Source: Spirochaetales bacterium (GTDB taxonomy: Bacteria; Spirochaetota; Spirochaetia; DSM-2461). From it: a DNA stretch of 64,000 bases. The notes under the pieces are model-generated. The model was not told the DNA's origin and did not search any database. It was given only the letters and a program-made list of their open reading frames with translations. Positions 1 through 8,605 of the stretch are shown one piece after another; position 1 is the first letter of the stretch; each line of letters starts with the position of its first letter. A program made the position numbers and the translations under genes. Where the stretch lies: assembly GCA_016936555.1 (NCBI GenBank), contig JAFGXR010000121.1, positions 50,496-114,495 on the forward strand, given 5' to 3'.

Positions 1-513
1 GATCTCGGCGATCTGGTTCGGGTCCAGTCCCGATGTCGGCTCGTCGAGGACGAGGATCCGGGGGTCGCTCATCATGGCCAGGGCCAGGCCGACCCTCTGC
101 TTGTATCCTTTGGACAGACTGGAAACCGGTTTGTGCATGACCTCGCGGATGCCGCAGAGACCCGCCAGATCCTTCAGCCTTTTTGTTTTGACGCTTTTGT
201 CGATTCCCCGGACCTGGGCAATGTAATCCAGATAGTCGTAAACGAGCATATCCGGATAGATGGGGGATGATTCGGGTAGATAACCGATCAGTTTTTTCGC
301 TTCGATCGGATCTTTGCGGACATCGAGCCCGTTTACAAAGATGGTGCCTTCAGAGGGGGGCAGATATCCCGTCAGGATCCGCAGCGTCGTGGATTTTCCC
401 GCGCCGTTGGGACCCAGAAGGCCCATAATCTGCCCCTCGGGTATATCGAGAGACATGTTGTTGACAGCACAGACATCGTCGTAATACTTGGTCAGTTCCT
501 GAATGCTGATCAT
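1..513 (-). CDS. ABC transporter ATP-binding protein (partial, C-terminus outside window)
   Basis: The first 171 codons of an ABC ATPase that would energise a membrane exporter or permease at the inner membrane. The Walker A motif GPNGAGKST is at residues 34-42. The signature region reads SLSKGYKQRVGLA and Walker B is ILVLDEPTSGLDPN near the window edge. The LSKGYKQRVG signature and the DEPTSGLDPNQ ending are typical of the ABC-2/GldA-type exporters, so the partner permease is probably further left, outside the window. The ATG at 513 is preceded by a good GGAG ribosome site. Family is clear; the substrate cannot be told. Confidence 0.93.
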   Translation of the reverse strand, partial: MISIQELTKYYDDVCAVNNMSLDIPEGQIMGLLGPNGAGKSTTLRILTGYLPPSEGTIFVNGLDVRKDPIEAKKLIGYLPESSPIYPDMLVYDYLDYIAQVRGIDKSVKTKRLKDLAGLCGIREVMHKPVSSLSKGYKQRVGLALAMMSDPRILVLDEPTSGLDPNQIAEI

Positions 514-648
514 GGGTTCTCCTTTTATATTCCGCGAGCCCTTTTCTCTCCGTCCTCAGATAAAGGTTCCGGAAGAGCAGGGCTCACGTTGTTCAGGTGA
601 TTTTTCATTATGATAACAAAAAAAATAGGGGATTGTTACAAAAAAAAC

Positions 649-1407
649 TCAGTCCTTTAAAAAACGGGAGTAAATGCTGTCAATAGTTCCCCAGGTTCTC
701 AACCGGTTCAGGGAGTCATTCAAATCATCTATGAGGCTGTCGGGTGTGGATATATTCAGAGCGATGTAGCCGGCTTCCGATTCAACCGCCTCCAGAGCGA
801 CTTCAAAGTCCGCCATGTTGAGCCCTGTGCCATCCAGCAGCCGGGGCAGGGTGTATTCTGTATTGAGGATCAGGTCGATTCGTCCCAGAATCAGCTTGCT
901 GATATTTTGTTCAGGATTTGTAACGGCTTCCATGTTTACCCCTTCTGAAAAATCCTGTTGAAGAAGGTAGTCGTGATTAGCCACCCCTCTTACAACTCCG
1001 ACAACAAATTTTTTGGCATCCTCTATATTCGACAGCTGAATATCTTCTCTTTTTTTCAGCTTATAGAAACTGGTTTTAACCGGGGCGACTATTGGCCCGA
1101 CCCATTTAAACTGGTTTTCCCGCTCTGTTGTGCGGTAGAGGATGTACATGAAGGTTCCCGCTTCATCATGAACTGTTTTCATGGCTCTGGGCCAGGGAAC
1201 CGCTTCAATCGAGACGTATATATTGCATCCTCTGAACACCTCCCTGGCTATTTCCGTCGCTATTCCCGTAACCCTTCCCTGATCGACATACATGAAGGGG
1301 GGCCATGAATCAATCGTGTATCCCAGAAAGATTTCAGCTCCCAGGGGAGCGGTGAGGGAGAGCAGGAGGACCAGGATACCTATCTTTGCTTTCCGATGCA
1401 GCTCCAT
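649..1407 (-). CDS. Periplasmic solute-binding protein, SBP family 3-like
   Basis: A 252-residue exported protein with an N-terminal signal peptide (hydrophobic core about residues 9-22, cleavage near LGA-E). The mature part starts with GYTIDSWPPFMY and continues with VTGIATEIAREVF, the usual opening of type 3 extracellular solute-binding proteins, which bind amino acids or act as sensor-like ligand binders. No permease or ATPase of an amino-acid ABC importer lies next to it, so it may be an orphan sensor-type protein. The ATG at 1407 has no Shine-Dalgarno sequence, but TAAAAT lies six bases upstream, suggesting a leaderless transcript. It is divergent from the LuxR-type gene. Confidence 0.75.
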   Translation of the reverse strand: MELHRKAKIGILVLLLSLTAPLGAEIFLGYTIDSWPPFMYVDQGRVTGIATEIAREVFRGCNIYVSIEAVPWPRAMKTVHDEAGTFMYILYRTTERENQFKWVGPIVAPVKTSFYKLKKREDIQLSNIEDAKKFVVGVVRGVANHDYLLQQDFSEGVNMEAVTNPEQNISKLILGRIDLILNTEYTLPRLLDGTGLNMADFEVALEAVESEAGYIALNISTPDSLIDDLNDSLNRLRTWGTIDSIYSRFLKD

Positions 1408-1474
1408 ATAATGATTTTAGTTCATGGGCTTAATAAAAATCCATAATCCGGTGTATAATTCCCGGGAGGTCTTT

Positions 1475-2416
1475 GTGGCGATATTGATGTGGGTTCTCAA
1501 TCTTTTTTCTCTCTTCTCCTGTTTCGGCGCTCTTGTCGTGCTGATTTTTCTGGTGGTTAAGAGCCGGAATGCTCTGTACTGGAAACTGCTGGCCATCATT
1601 GTCATCTTCGTGCTCAGTTACGCATCGGGTATGGCATCCTTCATACTCCGATACGGTTTTACCATTCCGGAAGTTCTCATAGAAGATATCATTCCCGCGG
1701 ATCCTTCCTGGATGTATTATGCAGGAAATCTGCTCAATCTGATTCAGGCAATCCTTATCATCTCCCTGACGGGACAGATCCTTTCTGTACCTGTGAAGCG
1801 GACTTTTGTGTTTTTTATTCTCTTTTCGCTCCCCGCCTATTTTGTCCCCGATGCGATTCTTCTCTTCAATCCTCTTTTTGTCGCCGCTAAGGGGAATCTG
1901 TTCATCGTCATCAGGCTTCTCTTCGGATACGGACTTATGGAGTATGCCCTTCTAACCGGGATAAGCAGGCATAAGGTCTGGCGGAAATCCCGATCGAACT
2001 GGCTGTTCGTCATGCTTGTTCTCTTCGCATTCCCTTTGGTGCCCGCCATGCTTTTCGAAGATCTGATGCTCCTTTTCGGCGGCATGCTCGTCTATAATAT
2101 TATAGAAGCGCTCGGATTTTTTCTGCTCATGTCCACAATCATGATCGCAGGAATCCAGGGACTGTCCTCCCGCTCCGGGACGGCCGGCGGCGCGGTCTCA
2201 CTCCTGGAAATTTCCCGGGAATACGGGCTCACCGAAAGGGAGATGGATGTGCTGAGAGAACTGGTCGCTTCATCGAGTGCCAGCTATAAGGATATTGCTG
2301 CCAAACTGAATATTTCTCCGGAAACGGTGAAAACCCATGTCTCGAGAATTTACAGGAAGCTCGGAGTCTCGGCAAAGCAGGAATTGAAGTACAAAATCAA
2401 CGGAATTCAGCTATAA
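1475..2416 (+). CDS. Membrane protein with C-terminal LuxR-type HTH
   Basis: A putative membrane-bound transcription regulator. About seven hydrophobic segments are followed, in the last 65 residues, by a LuxR/GerE helix-turn-helix: LTEREMDVLRELV, then YKDIAAKLNISPETVKTHVSRIYRKLGV. This 7TM-LuxR architecture is known in several phyla and presumably couples an envelope or small-molecule signal to transcription. I chose the GTG at 1475 because GGGAGG lies five bases before it. An in-frame ATG at 1424 has no ribosome site and would add 17 polar residues. A perfect TATAAT at 1454-1459 is near, but its position relative to the start is awkward. Target genes are unknown. Confidence 0.8.
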   Translation: MAILMWVLNLFSLFSCFGALVVLIFLVVKSRNALYWKLLAIIVIFVLSYASGMASFILRYGFTIPEVLIEDIIPADPSWMYYAGNLLNLIQAILIISLTGQILSVPVKRTFVFFILFSLPAYFVPDAILLFNPLFVAAKGNLFIVIRLLFGYGLMEYALLTGISRHKVWRKSRSNWLFVMLVLFAFPLVPAMLFEDLMLLFGGMLVYNIIEALGFFLLMSTIMIAGIQGLSSRSGTAGGAVSLLEISREYGLTEREMDVLRELVASSSASYKDIAAKLNISPETVKTHVSRIYRKLGVSAKQELKYKINGIQL

Positions 2417-2535
2417 AACCTCTCTGTCCCCCGAAAATCCCCCGTAAAAACAGCTCAATATCCCCCGTCAGGTGATTTTCCGCTTTCCCGTTCACACCTA
2501 TCTTTTCTGTATCGATATCCCGAAAGGAGTGAAAA

Positions 2536-4272
2536 ATGAAGAAAGCTTCAATTACTGTATTATCGGCTGCGCTGACAGTCATATTGTCTATTTCCTGCGG
2601 CAATGAAAAGCTGCCCGAAGGATTGTCCATGAGCGAGTGGACCGCTGTCTATCTGGAGCAGACTGTCAGGGAAAAGAAAATGAGAGGCGGCATCAGCGCC
2701 ATGATCTATAAGGAAGGAGAAATCCTCTTCTGTGAAGGTTCGGGATGGGCGGATAGCGCCACGGGCTGGACGGTGGACGGCCGGACCCCCATGCCGGTCG
2801 GTTCCATTTCCAAAATCTTCACCTCTGTCGCCTTGATGAAACTGGTGGAGGAGGGCCGTGTCGATCTGGATAGTCCTGTGGGAATCTATCTGCCCCGTCT
2901 TAAACTGGAAGAGGGGAGAGAAATGGATTTCACTGTCCGCGACCTTTTGACCCATCACAGCGGCATTCCCGGAGATCTTTTCGCCGACTGGTTCGACCAG
3001 CCTATCGATCATCTTTACGAATTGCTGAACGGACGGCCCCTTATGGCGGAACCGGGAACGCTGTTCTCCTACGCCAATACGGGATTTACCCTGCTGGGAC
3101 TCATTATCGAAGAGGTAACGGGACAGTCTTTTGAACATTATGTAGGGAAGACCGTATTCGAGCCGGCGGGAATGGCGCACAGTTATGTTCACAGTTCTGA
3201 TGCCGATGCCGCCGGAGAGGAACTTCCCATCGGCTATTTCGAAAAAAGCGAAATTCCCGTTCCGAATCTACGGGATTATCCCGCCGGCGGATTTATTGTT
3301 CCGGCTGACGATATGGGAAGATTTATCACCGCTTTGTACCGGGATCACAGCATACTGAACAGGGAAACGCTTTCCCTGATGCTTACCGTGCAGAATGAAT
3401 CCAATCCTGTGGACCGCGATTTCCAGATCGGGCTGGCATTCTGGCTTATCGATCCTTTTGGAACCGGCGAATTGACGGCGTCCCACGGCGGAGATCTCCC
3501 TCCCTACCATGCTCTCCTCATAACAATTCCGGAAAAGGAACTGGCTGTTTATGTGGCGACCAACGACAACGGCGGCGGCGGAACTATCGCAATGGAAACG
3601 GGAGTGGCTATTGCAAAAGAGCTTATCTCCAGAGAAGGATTATACGGTCATGATATGCATCCTTCTGAAACTATTGCACTTACAGGAGAGGAAATGGCTC
3701 CCTATGAAGGCGTATACGGCACGATGGCAGGGCTGATTGAATTGAAGCCGGCCAAGGATTATTTGAAAATGAAACTGGGGAAAATCCCCCTTGTCCTCAG
3801 AAAGCTGAAGACCGGCCGCTACAGCGCACAGCTGCGGCCCTTTAATCTCTTTACCCTTCCCGTACCCCAGCTGTCGGGGCTTGAGATAGATCTCTTTGAG
3901 GCGGAAGGAAAACAGTGGATGGGATTATGGATGCAGGGCGTGTATATGGGGGCCGGTAGCAGGCTGGACCCGGTTTCCTACAGCGAAGAGTATCAACAGC
4001 TGGTTGGTGATTATGCCGACCCTCGGGGTGCCAATATTCTCGAAGACGGCTCTTATGCCATAAGCGGCATTTCCATTATTGAAAGGGGAGGCCGGTACAT
4101 AATGAAGGTAACCCTTCTGGGGCAGAACATTGAAATGGCTTTAAGGCCCGACGGGGATGGGCGGGCCGTGACCGACGGAGCGGGAAGGGGAATGGGAGAC
4201 CTTGTTCTCTACCGCTTCGATAATGAGGGACAGCCCGTTCTCTCCTGGAGCGGTTTTGAACTGAAACGTTGA
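2536..4272 (+). CDS. Class C beta-lactamase-like serine hydrolase, lipoprotein
   Basis: A 578-residue serine hydrolase of the beta-lactamase/D-alanyl-D-alanine carboxypeptidase (AmpC/EstB) superfamily. All three active-site elements are visible: SISK (S90-K93), YAN (179-181) and HGG (317-319). The N-terminus is a lipoprotein signal with lipobox Cys21, so the protein should sit in the periplasm attached to a membrane. About 200 residues after the catalytic domain form a beta-rich extension common in penicillin-binding-protein-related esterases. It could act on peptidoglycan peptides, esters or D-amino-acid peptides; resistance to beta-lactams is not implied. A strong AAGGAG site precedes the ATG. 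Confidence 0.88.
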   Translation: MKKASITVLSAALTVILSISCGNEKLPEGLSMSEWTAVYLEQTVREKKMRGGISAMIYKEGEILFCEGSGWADSATGWTVDGRTPMPVGSISKIFTSVALMKLVEEGRVDLDSPVGIYLPRLKLEEGREMDFTVRDLLTHHSGIPGDLFADWFDQPIDHLYELLNGRPLMAEPGTLFSYANTGFTLLGLIIEEVTGQSFEHYVGKTVFEPAGMAHSYVHSSDADAAGEELPIGYFEKSEIPVPNLRDYPAGGFIVPADDMGRFITALYRDHSILNRETLSLMLTVQNESNPVDRDFQIGLAFWLIDPFGTGELTASHGGDLPPYHALLITIPEKELAVYVATNDNGGGGTIAMETGVAIAKELISREGLYGHDMHPSETIALTGEEMAPYEGVYGTMAGLIELKPAKDYLKMKLGKIPLVLRKLKTGRYSAQLRPFNLFTLPVPQLSGLEIDLFEAEGKQWMGLWMQGVYMGAGSRLDPVSYSEEYQQLVGDYADPRGANILEDGSYAISGISIIERGGRYIMKVTLLGQNIEMALRPDGDGRAVTDGAGRGMGDLVLYRFDNEGQPVLSWSGFELKR

Positions 4273-4280
4273 TTTCATGA

Positions 4281-4316
4281 AAACCGGCTTCTATACTTGC
4301 TTATAGAGGCCGGTTT
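4281..4316 (+). promoter_or_regulatory. 15-bp hairpin ending at the start codon of the diguanylate cyclase
   Basis: Bases 4281-4295 pair with 4302-4316 over 15 positions (one G-U pair) with a 6-base loop. The 3' arm contains the only purine-rich ribosome-site candidate (AGAGG) and ends directly before ATG 4317. It may terminate the upstream gene or hide the ribosome site of the downstream one. Confidence 0.55.
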
Positions 4317-5429
4317 ATGAAAATAACCCAGTTTCTCGATATGTTTATTCCCGAGAAACTCAAAATCGATCTGATCTCCTATTCCAGAGCCCGCATTTCG
4401 CTGGTTATTCTTCTTTTGAATATCATCCTTATGTTTTTCGTTTTTCTCTTTCATCTGCTGCTCAAAAGCATACCCCTGGGCAGGATCGGTATCAGCACCT
4501 ATATTCTGCTATTCATGATACTCGCTTTTTCCCTGCTTCTCCTCCTGATGAAGAAAAAAGGGTGGATCCGCTTCATTGTCAATTTCTATCTTTTTCAGAG
4601 TTTTTCAGCCATCACAGCTGTTTTTCTGATTTACCAGGACAGGAATTTGAAATTCCTGCTTATTCTGCTTCCGGCGCTGGCCATTCTCTCCTTTACTCTG
4701 GCGGGGTTCCGAAACGGATTGATCTGGGCCGCGATAATAGCTTTTACACATATCGGGCTTCTGACATACGGGATGGGTCATGATTTCATCGGAAATTACG
4801 ATCAACCCATGATCCTGTTAACTACATATTTTATAATCCTTATCGCAGCCTCCACTTATGAGTACATCACATTCAAACTGATGGTTCAGCTCGATTTCGA
4901 ACGGAATCTCTACAAAGACAAGGCACATCTGGATAAACTGACGCAAATTCCCAACCGCTACCGCTTCGATCACTTTCTCGATAATGCCATAATCCGCGCC
5001 TATAACTGCGATGAGACATTCGCCCTCGTGTATATCGATCTCAACGGGTTCAAGCCGATTAATGATAGATATGGCCATAATGCGGGAGATCTTGTTCTCA
5101 TAGCCATTGCGGACCGCCTCAGGAAAACCATCCGACATTCCGACCTGGCGGCCAGGCTCGGCGGCGATGAGTTTGCCGTAGTCTTTCAGAATCTCACGGA
5201 GAAAAAAAATATGGAAACCGCTGTCGACCACATCCGCCGGGCAATCGAAAGACCGATTGAAATCGAAGAGGGAATAACTGTTTCAGTTTCGGGAGCCATG
5301 GGGATACTCTTATACAGACCGGAAATGGGAGACCGGGAAAATCTGATCAGCCTGGTGGACAGCCTGATGTACAAGGCAAAAAAATCGGGACGTCCAGCCC
5401 TGTATCACGATGAAGAGGATCAGCTGTAA
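4317..5429 (+). CDS. Membrane diguanylate cyclase (GGDEF)
   Basis: Makes cyclic di-GMP from two GTP. The first 180 residues form about six membrane helices. The GGDEF domain occupies about 200-365, with the active-site loop GGDEF at 282-286 and an RxxD inhibition site (R273-D276) exactly five residues before it, so feedback inhibition by c-di-GMP is expected. No EAL domain is present. The membrane part has no recognised ligand-binding fold; it may sense a hydrophobic or membrane signal. The start follows a strong hairpin, and the 3' end overlaps the convergent thioredoxin-like gene by ten bases. Confidence 0.92.
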   Translation: MKITQFLDMFIPEKLKIDLISYSRARISLVILLLNIILMFFVFLFHLLLKSIPLGRIGISTYILLFMILAFSLLLLLMKKKGWIRFIVNFYLFQSFSAITAVFLIYQDRNLKFLLILLPALAILSFTLAGFRNGLIWAAIIAFTHIGLLTYGMGHDFIGNYDQPMILLTTYFIILIAASTYEYITFKLMVQLDFERNLYKDKAHLDKLTQIPNRYRFDHFLDNAIIRAYNCDETFALVYIDLNGFKPINDRYGHNAGDLVLIAIADRLRKTIRHSDLAARLGGDEFAVVFQNLTEKKNMETAVDHIRRAIERPIEIEEGITVSVSGAMGILLYRPEMGDRENLISLVDSLMYKAKKSGRPALYHDEEDQL

Positions 5430-5755
5430 ATCATATTGTAGAAGCGGTCGATCTTTCCTTCCAGCTCTTCGATGGAAACATAGCGGGCTTCGCGGATCGA
5501 TTCCTTCCCATCGATATAGAGAATGATGCCCGGTATGGTGAAGATGGAGAATTCCCCCGCCGATTCGGGGATGATATCCATATTGACATAGGTCCCCTCA
5601 AGTTCCGGGTATTTGCCGATGATATCCAGCACTTTCATTTTAATGACCGTGCAGACGCCGCAGGAAGGGCGGGAGAGATAGACTATTCTCATTCTTCCGG
5701 AGTTTATGAATTCCTTCACTTCCTGTAATGTTTTATACTCGTGAAAACTGTTCAC
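5420..5755 (-). CDS. Thioredoxin-family protein with CGVC motif
   Basis: A 111-residue cytoplasmic thioredoxin-fold protein. The redox motif C32-G-V-C35 follows the beta strand MRIVYLS, and the cis-proline loop is seen in FTIPGIILYIDGKE. It lacks a signal peptide. It probably serves as a thiol reductase or part of a peroxide-response pair with the upstream gene, with which it overlaps by four bases (ATGA), indicating translational coupling. Partners and substrates cannot be told from sequence. Confidence 0.8.
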   Translation of the reverse strand: MNSFHEYKTLQEVKEFINSGRMRIVYLSRPSCGVCTVIKMKVLDIIGKYPELEGTYVNMDIIPESAGEFSIFTIPGIILYIDGKESIREARYVSIEELEGKIDRFYNMIYS

Positions 5756-6108
5756 ACTCTGGCCCCCTCGCGGAAATTGGACAGAAAGAGCTCGCGGCTC
5801 ACATAGTTGGAATCCCCGGCAAAAGTCCCGTTTACATAGTAGCGCACATAAGGCACCTGGTCGTTGCCGAACACCGATTCCTTCACTTCCATAAAATCAC
5901 TGAAATAAGGTTTTCTGTTATAGGATAAATAGTAAACCTTTACACCTTCATTTTCCATATCCACAAGCCATCTCTTCATAAAGAGCCACTGTGGACACCA
6001 GTCCTGGGTGAGGACTACGGCTACAAATCGGCTGCTGCTGAGAATTTCCTGCGGAATGTCTTTATTCTGTATGAGGCGCATGGCCTGGGAATCGCTGATT
6101 TCTGTCAT
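5752..6108 (-). CDS. Thioredoxin-like protein with CPQW in place of CxxC
   Basis: A 118-residue thioredoxin-fold protein, first gene of a two-gene unit. The motif region reads TQDWCPQW: Cys38 is kept but the resolving Cys is Trp41, so a classic dithiol mechanism is impossible. It could form a mixed disulfide with the CGVC partner encoded immediately downstream. The following segment (KVYYLSYNRKPYF) and PYVRYYVNG keep the thioredoxin strand order. The ATG at 6108 has no Shine-Dalgarno sequence and is placed eight bases after a good -10 box. Confidence 0.7.
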   Translation of the reverse strand: MTEISDSQAMRLIQNKDIPQEILSSSRFVAVVLTQDWCPQWLFMKRWLVDMENEGVKVYYLSYNRKPYFSDFMEVKESVFGNDQVPYVRYYVNGTFAGDSNYVSRELFLSNFREGARV

Positions 6109-6116
6109 ATGCCGTT

Positions 6117-6162
6117 AATATAATCACTATATATTGTAAATGCAATAAAGTACTTGTAAAAT
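6117..6162. promoter_or_regulatory. Mirror-image divergent promoters for two SD-less genes
   Basis: Minus strand: TTGCAT (6145-6140), 17-bp spacer, TATATT (6122-6117), then eight bases to ATG 6108. Plus strand: TTGTAA (6134-6139), 17-bp spacer, TAAAAT (6157-6162), then eight bases to ATG 6171. The 12-bp arms at 6106-6117 and 6162-6173 are perfect inverted repeats that include both start codons. Predicted transcription starts fall at or within two bases of each ATG. Confidence 0.7.
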
Positions 6163-6170
6163 AACGGCAT

Positions 6171-6719
6171 ATGAATAATCCACTGCTTTCGACAGAGAGA
6201 ACGGAAGTCCACATCCAGAACCGCTCCTTACTGGAGCCTGTGATGGACTACTACAGAATCAATTCTGCGCATCTCTCTCCATGGGAACCGGAGAGGGATC
6301 AATCCTATTTCTCCCGGGAGGCTTTTCAGGAGAGGCTGGAACTCTCCGAACGGAACTTTCGAGGGGGGCAGTCTGTCCAGCTGGCCGCAATAGACAGGGC
6401 AACGGGGCAGCTCGCCGGAATCGCCAATTTCACAGGCATAATCAGAGGTCCTTTCCAGGCCTGTTTTCTCGGGTATTCTCTGGGCGAATCCTTTCAGGGA
6501 AAAGGGTATATGTCTGAGATTCTCGACAAGGCCATTCAATATATGTTCAAGGAACAGAAACTTCATAGAATCATGGCCAATTACATGCCCCGCAACAAGC
6601 GGAGCGGCAGCCTTCTCGAGAGACTGGGCTTTGAAAAAGAGGGTCTGGCCAGGGATTATCTTCAGATCGACGGGAAGTGGGAGGATCACATCCTCACATC
6701 GAAGATCAGGTCCGAATGA
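6171..6719 (+). CDS. GNAT N-acetyltransferase, RimJ/RimL type
   Basis: A 182-residue acetyl-CoA-dependent N-acetyltransferase of the GNAT superfamily, closest in organisation to the ribosomal-protein acetyltransferases RimJ/RimL. The opening phrase about two-thirds in (FLGYSLGESFQGKGYMSEIL) contains the acetyl-CoA pyrophosphate loop QGKGY. The terminal motif RSGSLLERLGFEKEGLARDY is the classic RimJ-like ending. The target, an N-terminal amine of a protein or a small molecule, cannot be assigned. It is expressed divergently from the thioredoxin pair and apparently from a leaderless transcript. Confidence 0.85.
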   Translation: MNNPLLSTERTEVHIQNRSLLEPVMDYYRINSAHLSPWEPERDQSYFSREAFQERLELSERNFRGGQSVQLAAIDRATGQLAGIANFTGIIRGPFQACFLGYSLGESFQGKGYMSEILDKAIQYMFKEQKLHRIMANYMPRNKRSGSLLERLGFEKEGLARDYLQIDGKWEDHILTSKIRSE

Positions 6720-6743
6720 CTGAAACGGTGATATTTCCACCCC

Positions 6744-8000
6744 TCAGCTCTGTACGTTCGAAAAACCTTTAGGAACGACCCGGATTCCCGAGTCAGGGTC
6801 TATGTGAATTCCCGCGGAGCGGTCGGCATCATCATTAAAACCTATTTCCATATCATTCAAAACGACATGTTTGTCGATGATGGCTCTCTGAATGCGGCAA
6901 TTGGTAATTTTCGTATCGTTAAAGACGATAACCTCCGACAAAGTGGACCTTTCAATAAAAACCAGTGAAGAAATCACCAGATTGCTTCCCGTCACATCGG
7001 AGAGAAATGACCCTTCGCAGATCACGGCGCTCTCGACACTGCTGCTATTACAGGGATTTATGATTTTTGCCGGGCCGTAATTGTTGTTAATGGAAAAGAA
7101 AGGCCATTCCCGGCCGTAGAGGTTGAACCTGGGGGTTATGGAAACGAGATCCATATTCGCTTCAAAATACTCGCCGATCGTACCGACATCGCGCCAGTAC
7201 CGGGAATCGGGACTGGAGTCGACAAAATCCTCGAACATTCTGTTCCCGTCCCTTTTTATTATAATCTCGGGTATATGATTGTTGTGGTAGTAGTCGTAAC
7301 CCAGTATTTTGTTTTTCTTCAGTATTTTGGGAATGATGTCTCTTCCGAAGAGATTCCCTTCCCCTTCGATGACGCGATTGAGAAAAGATGTTTTAAAGGC
7401 ATAAATGCCCATGGACGCGTAAAAAGTGTCATCGCTTGTCGCTCTGAGGGGAGTATCTTTGTCTTTTTCCCGGAATTCGGTGATTCTGTAATTTTCTCCA
7501 ATGCCTATTGAGCCGAAGCTGGAGGCTTTTTGAAGGGGCTGGGGGATAATGCTTATAGCCGCGTCCCCTCCGTTCTCAATAAGAAAATCGGTGAAGTTCC
7601 TGTAATCCATTTTAACCAGATGGTCTCCCGGTACGACGAGAACGATTTCGGGGTTGTAATAGTTGATTTCATTAATGGCGTGTCGGACCGCATCGGCATC
7701 GCCGTTATCGAAAGCGCCGATCTGTTGGGGGCTGATAAAATTGATGAAACTGTCTGATTTCTCATCGGAAGCCCAGGCGTCCTTGATATGCCTGGTCAGA
7801 GATTTATCCATCCCCTGGGCCAGAACAAGGATCTTTCTGAATTCAGAATGATAGGCATTGCTCAGAGGGATATCGATTAGCCGGAATTTTCCGCCGACGA
7901 GAACGGCCGGTTTCAGCCTTGTTGCCGTTAAGGGCATAAGGCGCGTTCCCAATCCGCCGGTGAGAATTATGACAAGAACTTCGGTTTTCCTGCGTTTCAT
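6744..8000 (-). CDS. glgC: Glucose-1-phosphate adenylyltransferase
   Basis: Forms ADP-glucose from ATP and glucose-1-phosphate, the committed step of bacterial glycogen synthesis. The 418-residue protein has the nucleotidyltransferase loop GGLGTR (15-20), followed by LKPAVLVGGKFRLIDIPLSN, a hallmark of GlgC. ADAVRHAI and VVPGDHLVKMDY match the sugar-phosphate region. The C-terminal third is a left-handed beta-helix ending at about the usual length of the family. GlgA or GlgB are not next to it, so it stands alone here, flanked by a receiver-domain gene. The start is likely leaderless: TACAAT lies seven bases upstream and there is no Shine-Dalgarno sequence. Confidence 0.87.
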   Translation of the reverse strand: MKRRKTEVLVIILTGGLGTRLMPLTATRLKPAVLVGGKFRLIDIPLSNAYHSEFRKILVLAQGMDKSLTRHIKDAWASDEKSDSFINFISPQQIGAFDNGDADAVRHAINEINYYNPEIVLVVPGDHLVKMDYRNFTDFLIENGGDAAISIIPQPLQKASSFGSIGIGENYRITEFREKDKDTPLRATSDDTFYASMGIYAFKTSFLNRVIEGEGNLFGRDIIPKILKKNKILGYDYYHNNHIPEIIIKRDGNRMFEDFVDSSPDSRYWRDVGTIGEYFEANMDLVSITPRFNLYGREWPFFSINNNYGPAKIINPCNSSSVESAVICEGSFLSDVTGSNLVISSLVFIERSTLSEVIVFNDTKITNCRIQRAIIDKHVVLNDMEIGFNDDADRSAGIHIDPDSGIRVVPKGFSNVQS

Positions 8001-8007
8001 CAGTATA

Positions 8008-8035
8008 ATTGTAATATTCTAAACTTTAAATACAA
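8008..8035 (-). promoter_or_regulatory. Promoter of glgC, -10 close to the ATG
   Basis: On the minus strand TTGTAT (8035-8030), 16-bp spacer, TACAAT (8013-8008), then seven bases to ATG 8000; no purine-rich ribosome site. Confidence 0.5.
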
Positions 8036-8075
8036 GAGAAATGAGCCGAATATTATGAAATTACAATCTATCGGG

Positions 8076-8492
8076 TCAGCCGGCCTGCGAAACCGCTGCG
8101 GGCCTGAGCGCCTGTTCCAGTGTCGTGTAGAGCTCTTTTAGGGAAAAAGGTTTTTTCAGATAGGACACCGCTCCCGCCTGTACAGCCTTCTCTCCGATTC
8201 TCCCGCCGCCCATACCGGTTGTCAGGACAACCGGTATAGGCCTTGTTCTCTCGTCTTCGGCCAGCATCCTGCATACTTCCAGTCCGTCGGGAGCCGGCAT
8301 GATAACATCCATCAGGATGAGCTCGGGCGGCGGATTCTGCCTGGCTATTCTCAAAGCCTGGTTGCCGTTGAAAGCACTGAGTATCTCGTATTTATCTATT
8401 AACATTTCGGTCAGCATATCCTGCTGTTCCATCGAATCGTCGACAATTAAGATGCGGGGGAGTCTGTTTCTCACAATTCCCAATGATAACAC
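8076..8492 (-). CDS. Single-domain response regulator (CheY-like receiver)
   Basis: A 138-residue stand-alone receiver domain. Acidic pocket D18/D19, phospho-acceptor D62 in LILMDVIMP, Thr91 in VVLTTG and Lys114 in YLKKPF are all in place, so phosphorylation is expected. There is no output domain; it should work by protein contact, as a phosphorelay intermediate or motility/chemotaxis regulator. No histidine kinase is adjacent. The reading frame opens with GTG at 8492; a second GTG six codons in, preceded by GGGA, is an alternative start that would not change the domain. Confidence 0.85.
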   Translation of the reverse strand: MLSLGIVRNRLPRILIVDDSMEQQDMLTEMLIDKYEILSAFNGNQALRIARQNPPPELILMDVIMPAPDGLEVCRMLAEDERTRPIPVVLTTGMGGGRIGEKAVQAGAVSYLKKPFSLKELYTTLEQALRPAAVSQAG

Positions 8493-8605
8493 ATCGGATG
8501 AACTTTTTCATTTTTTTCTTTTTACTTCGGAGCAACATTATATTACCTTTAAAATATGGCCATTAAACTCATGGTCATGAACATTGAATTAAAGAGGTAC
8601 GCATA

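Noticed and set aside
1424..1474. ATG 1424 as the start of the LuxR-type membrane protein
   Set aside because: No ribosome site and only polar residues added; GTG 1475 has GGGAGG at the correct distance.
2417..2535. Three CCCCC-containing short repeats before the serine hydrolase gene
   Set aside because: Units are only 6-7 bases, irregularly spaced and without dyad symmetry.
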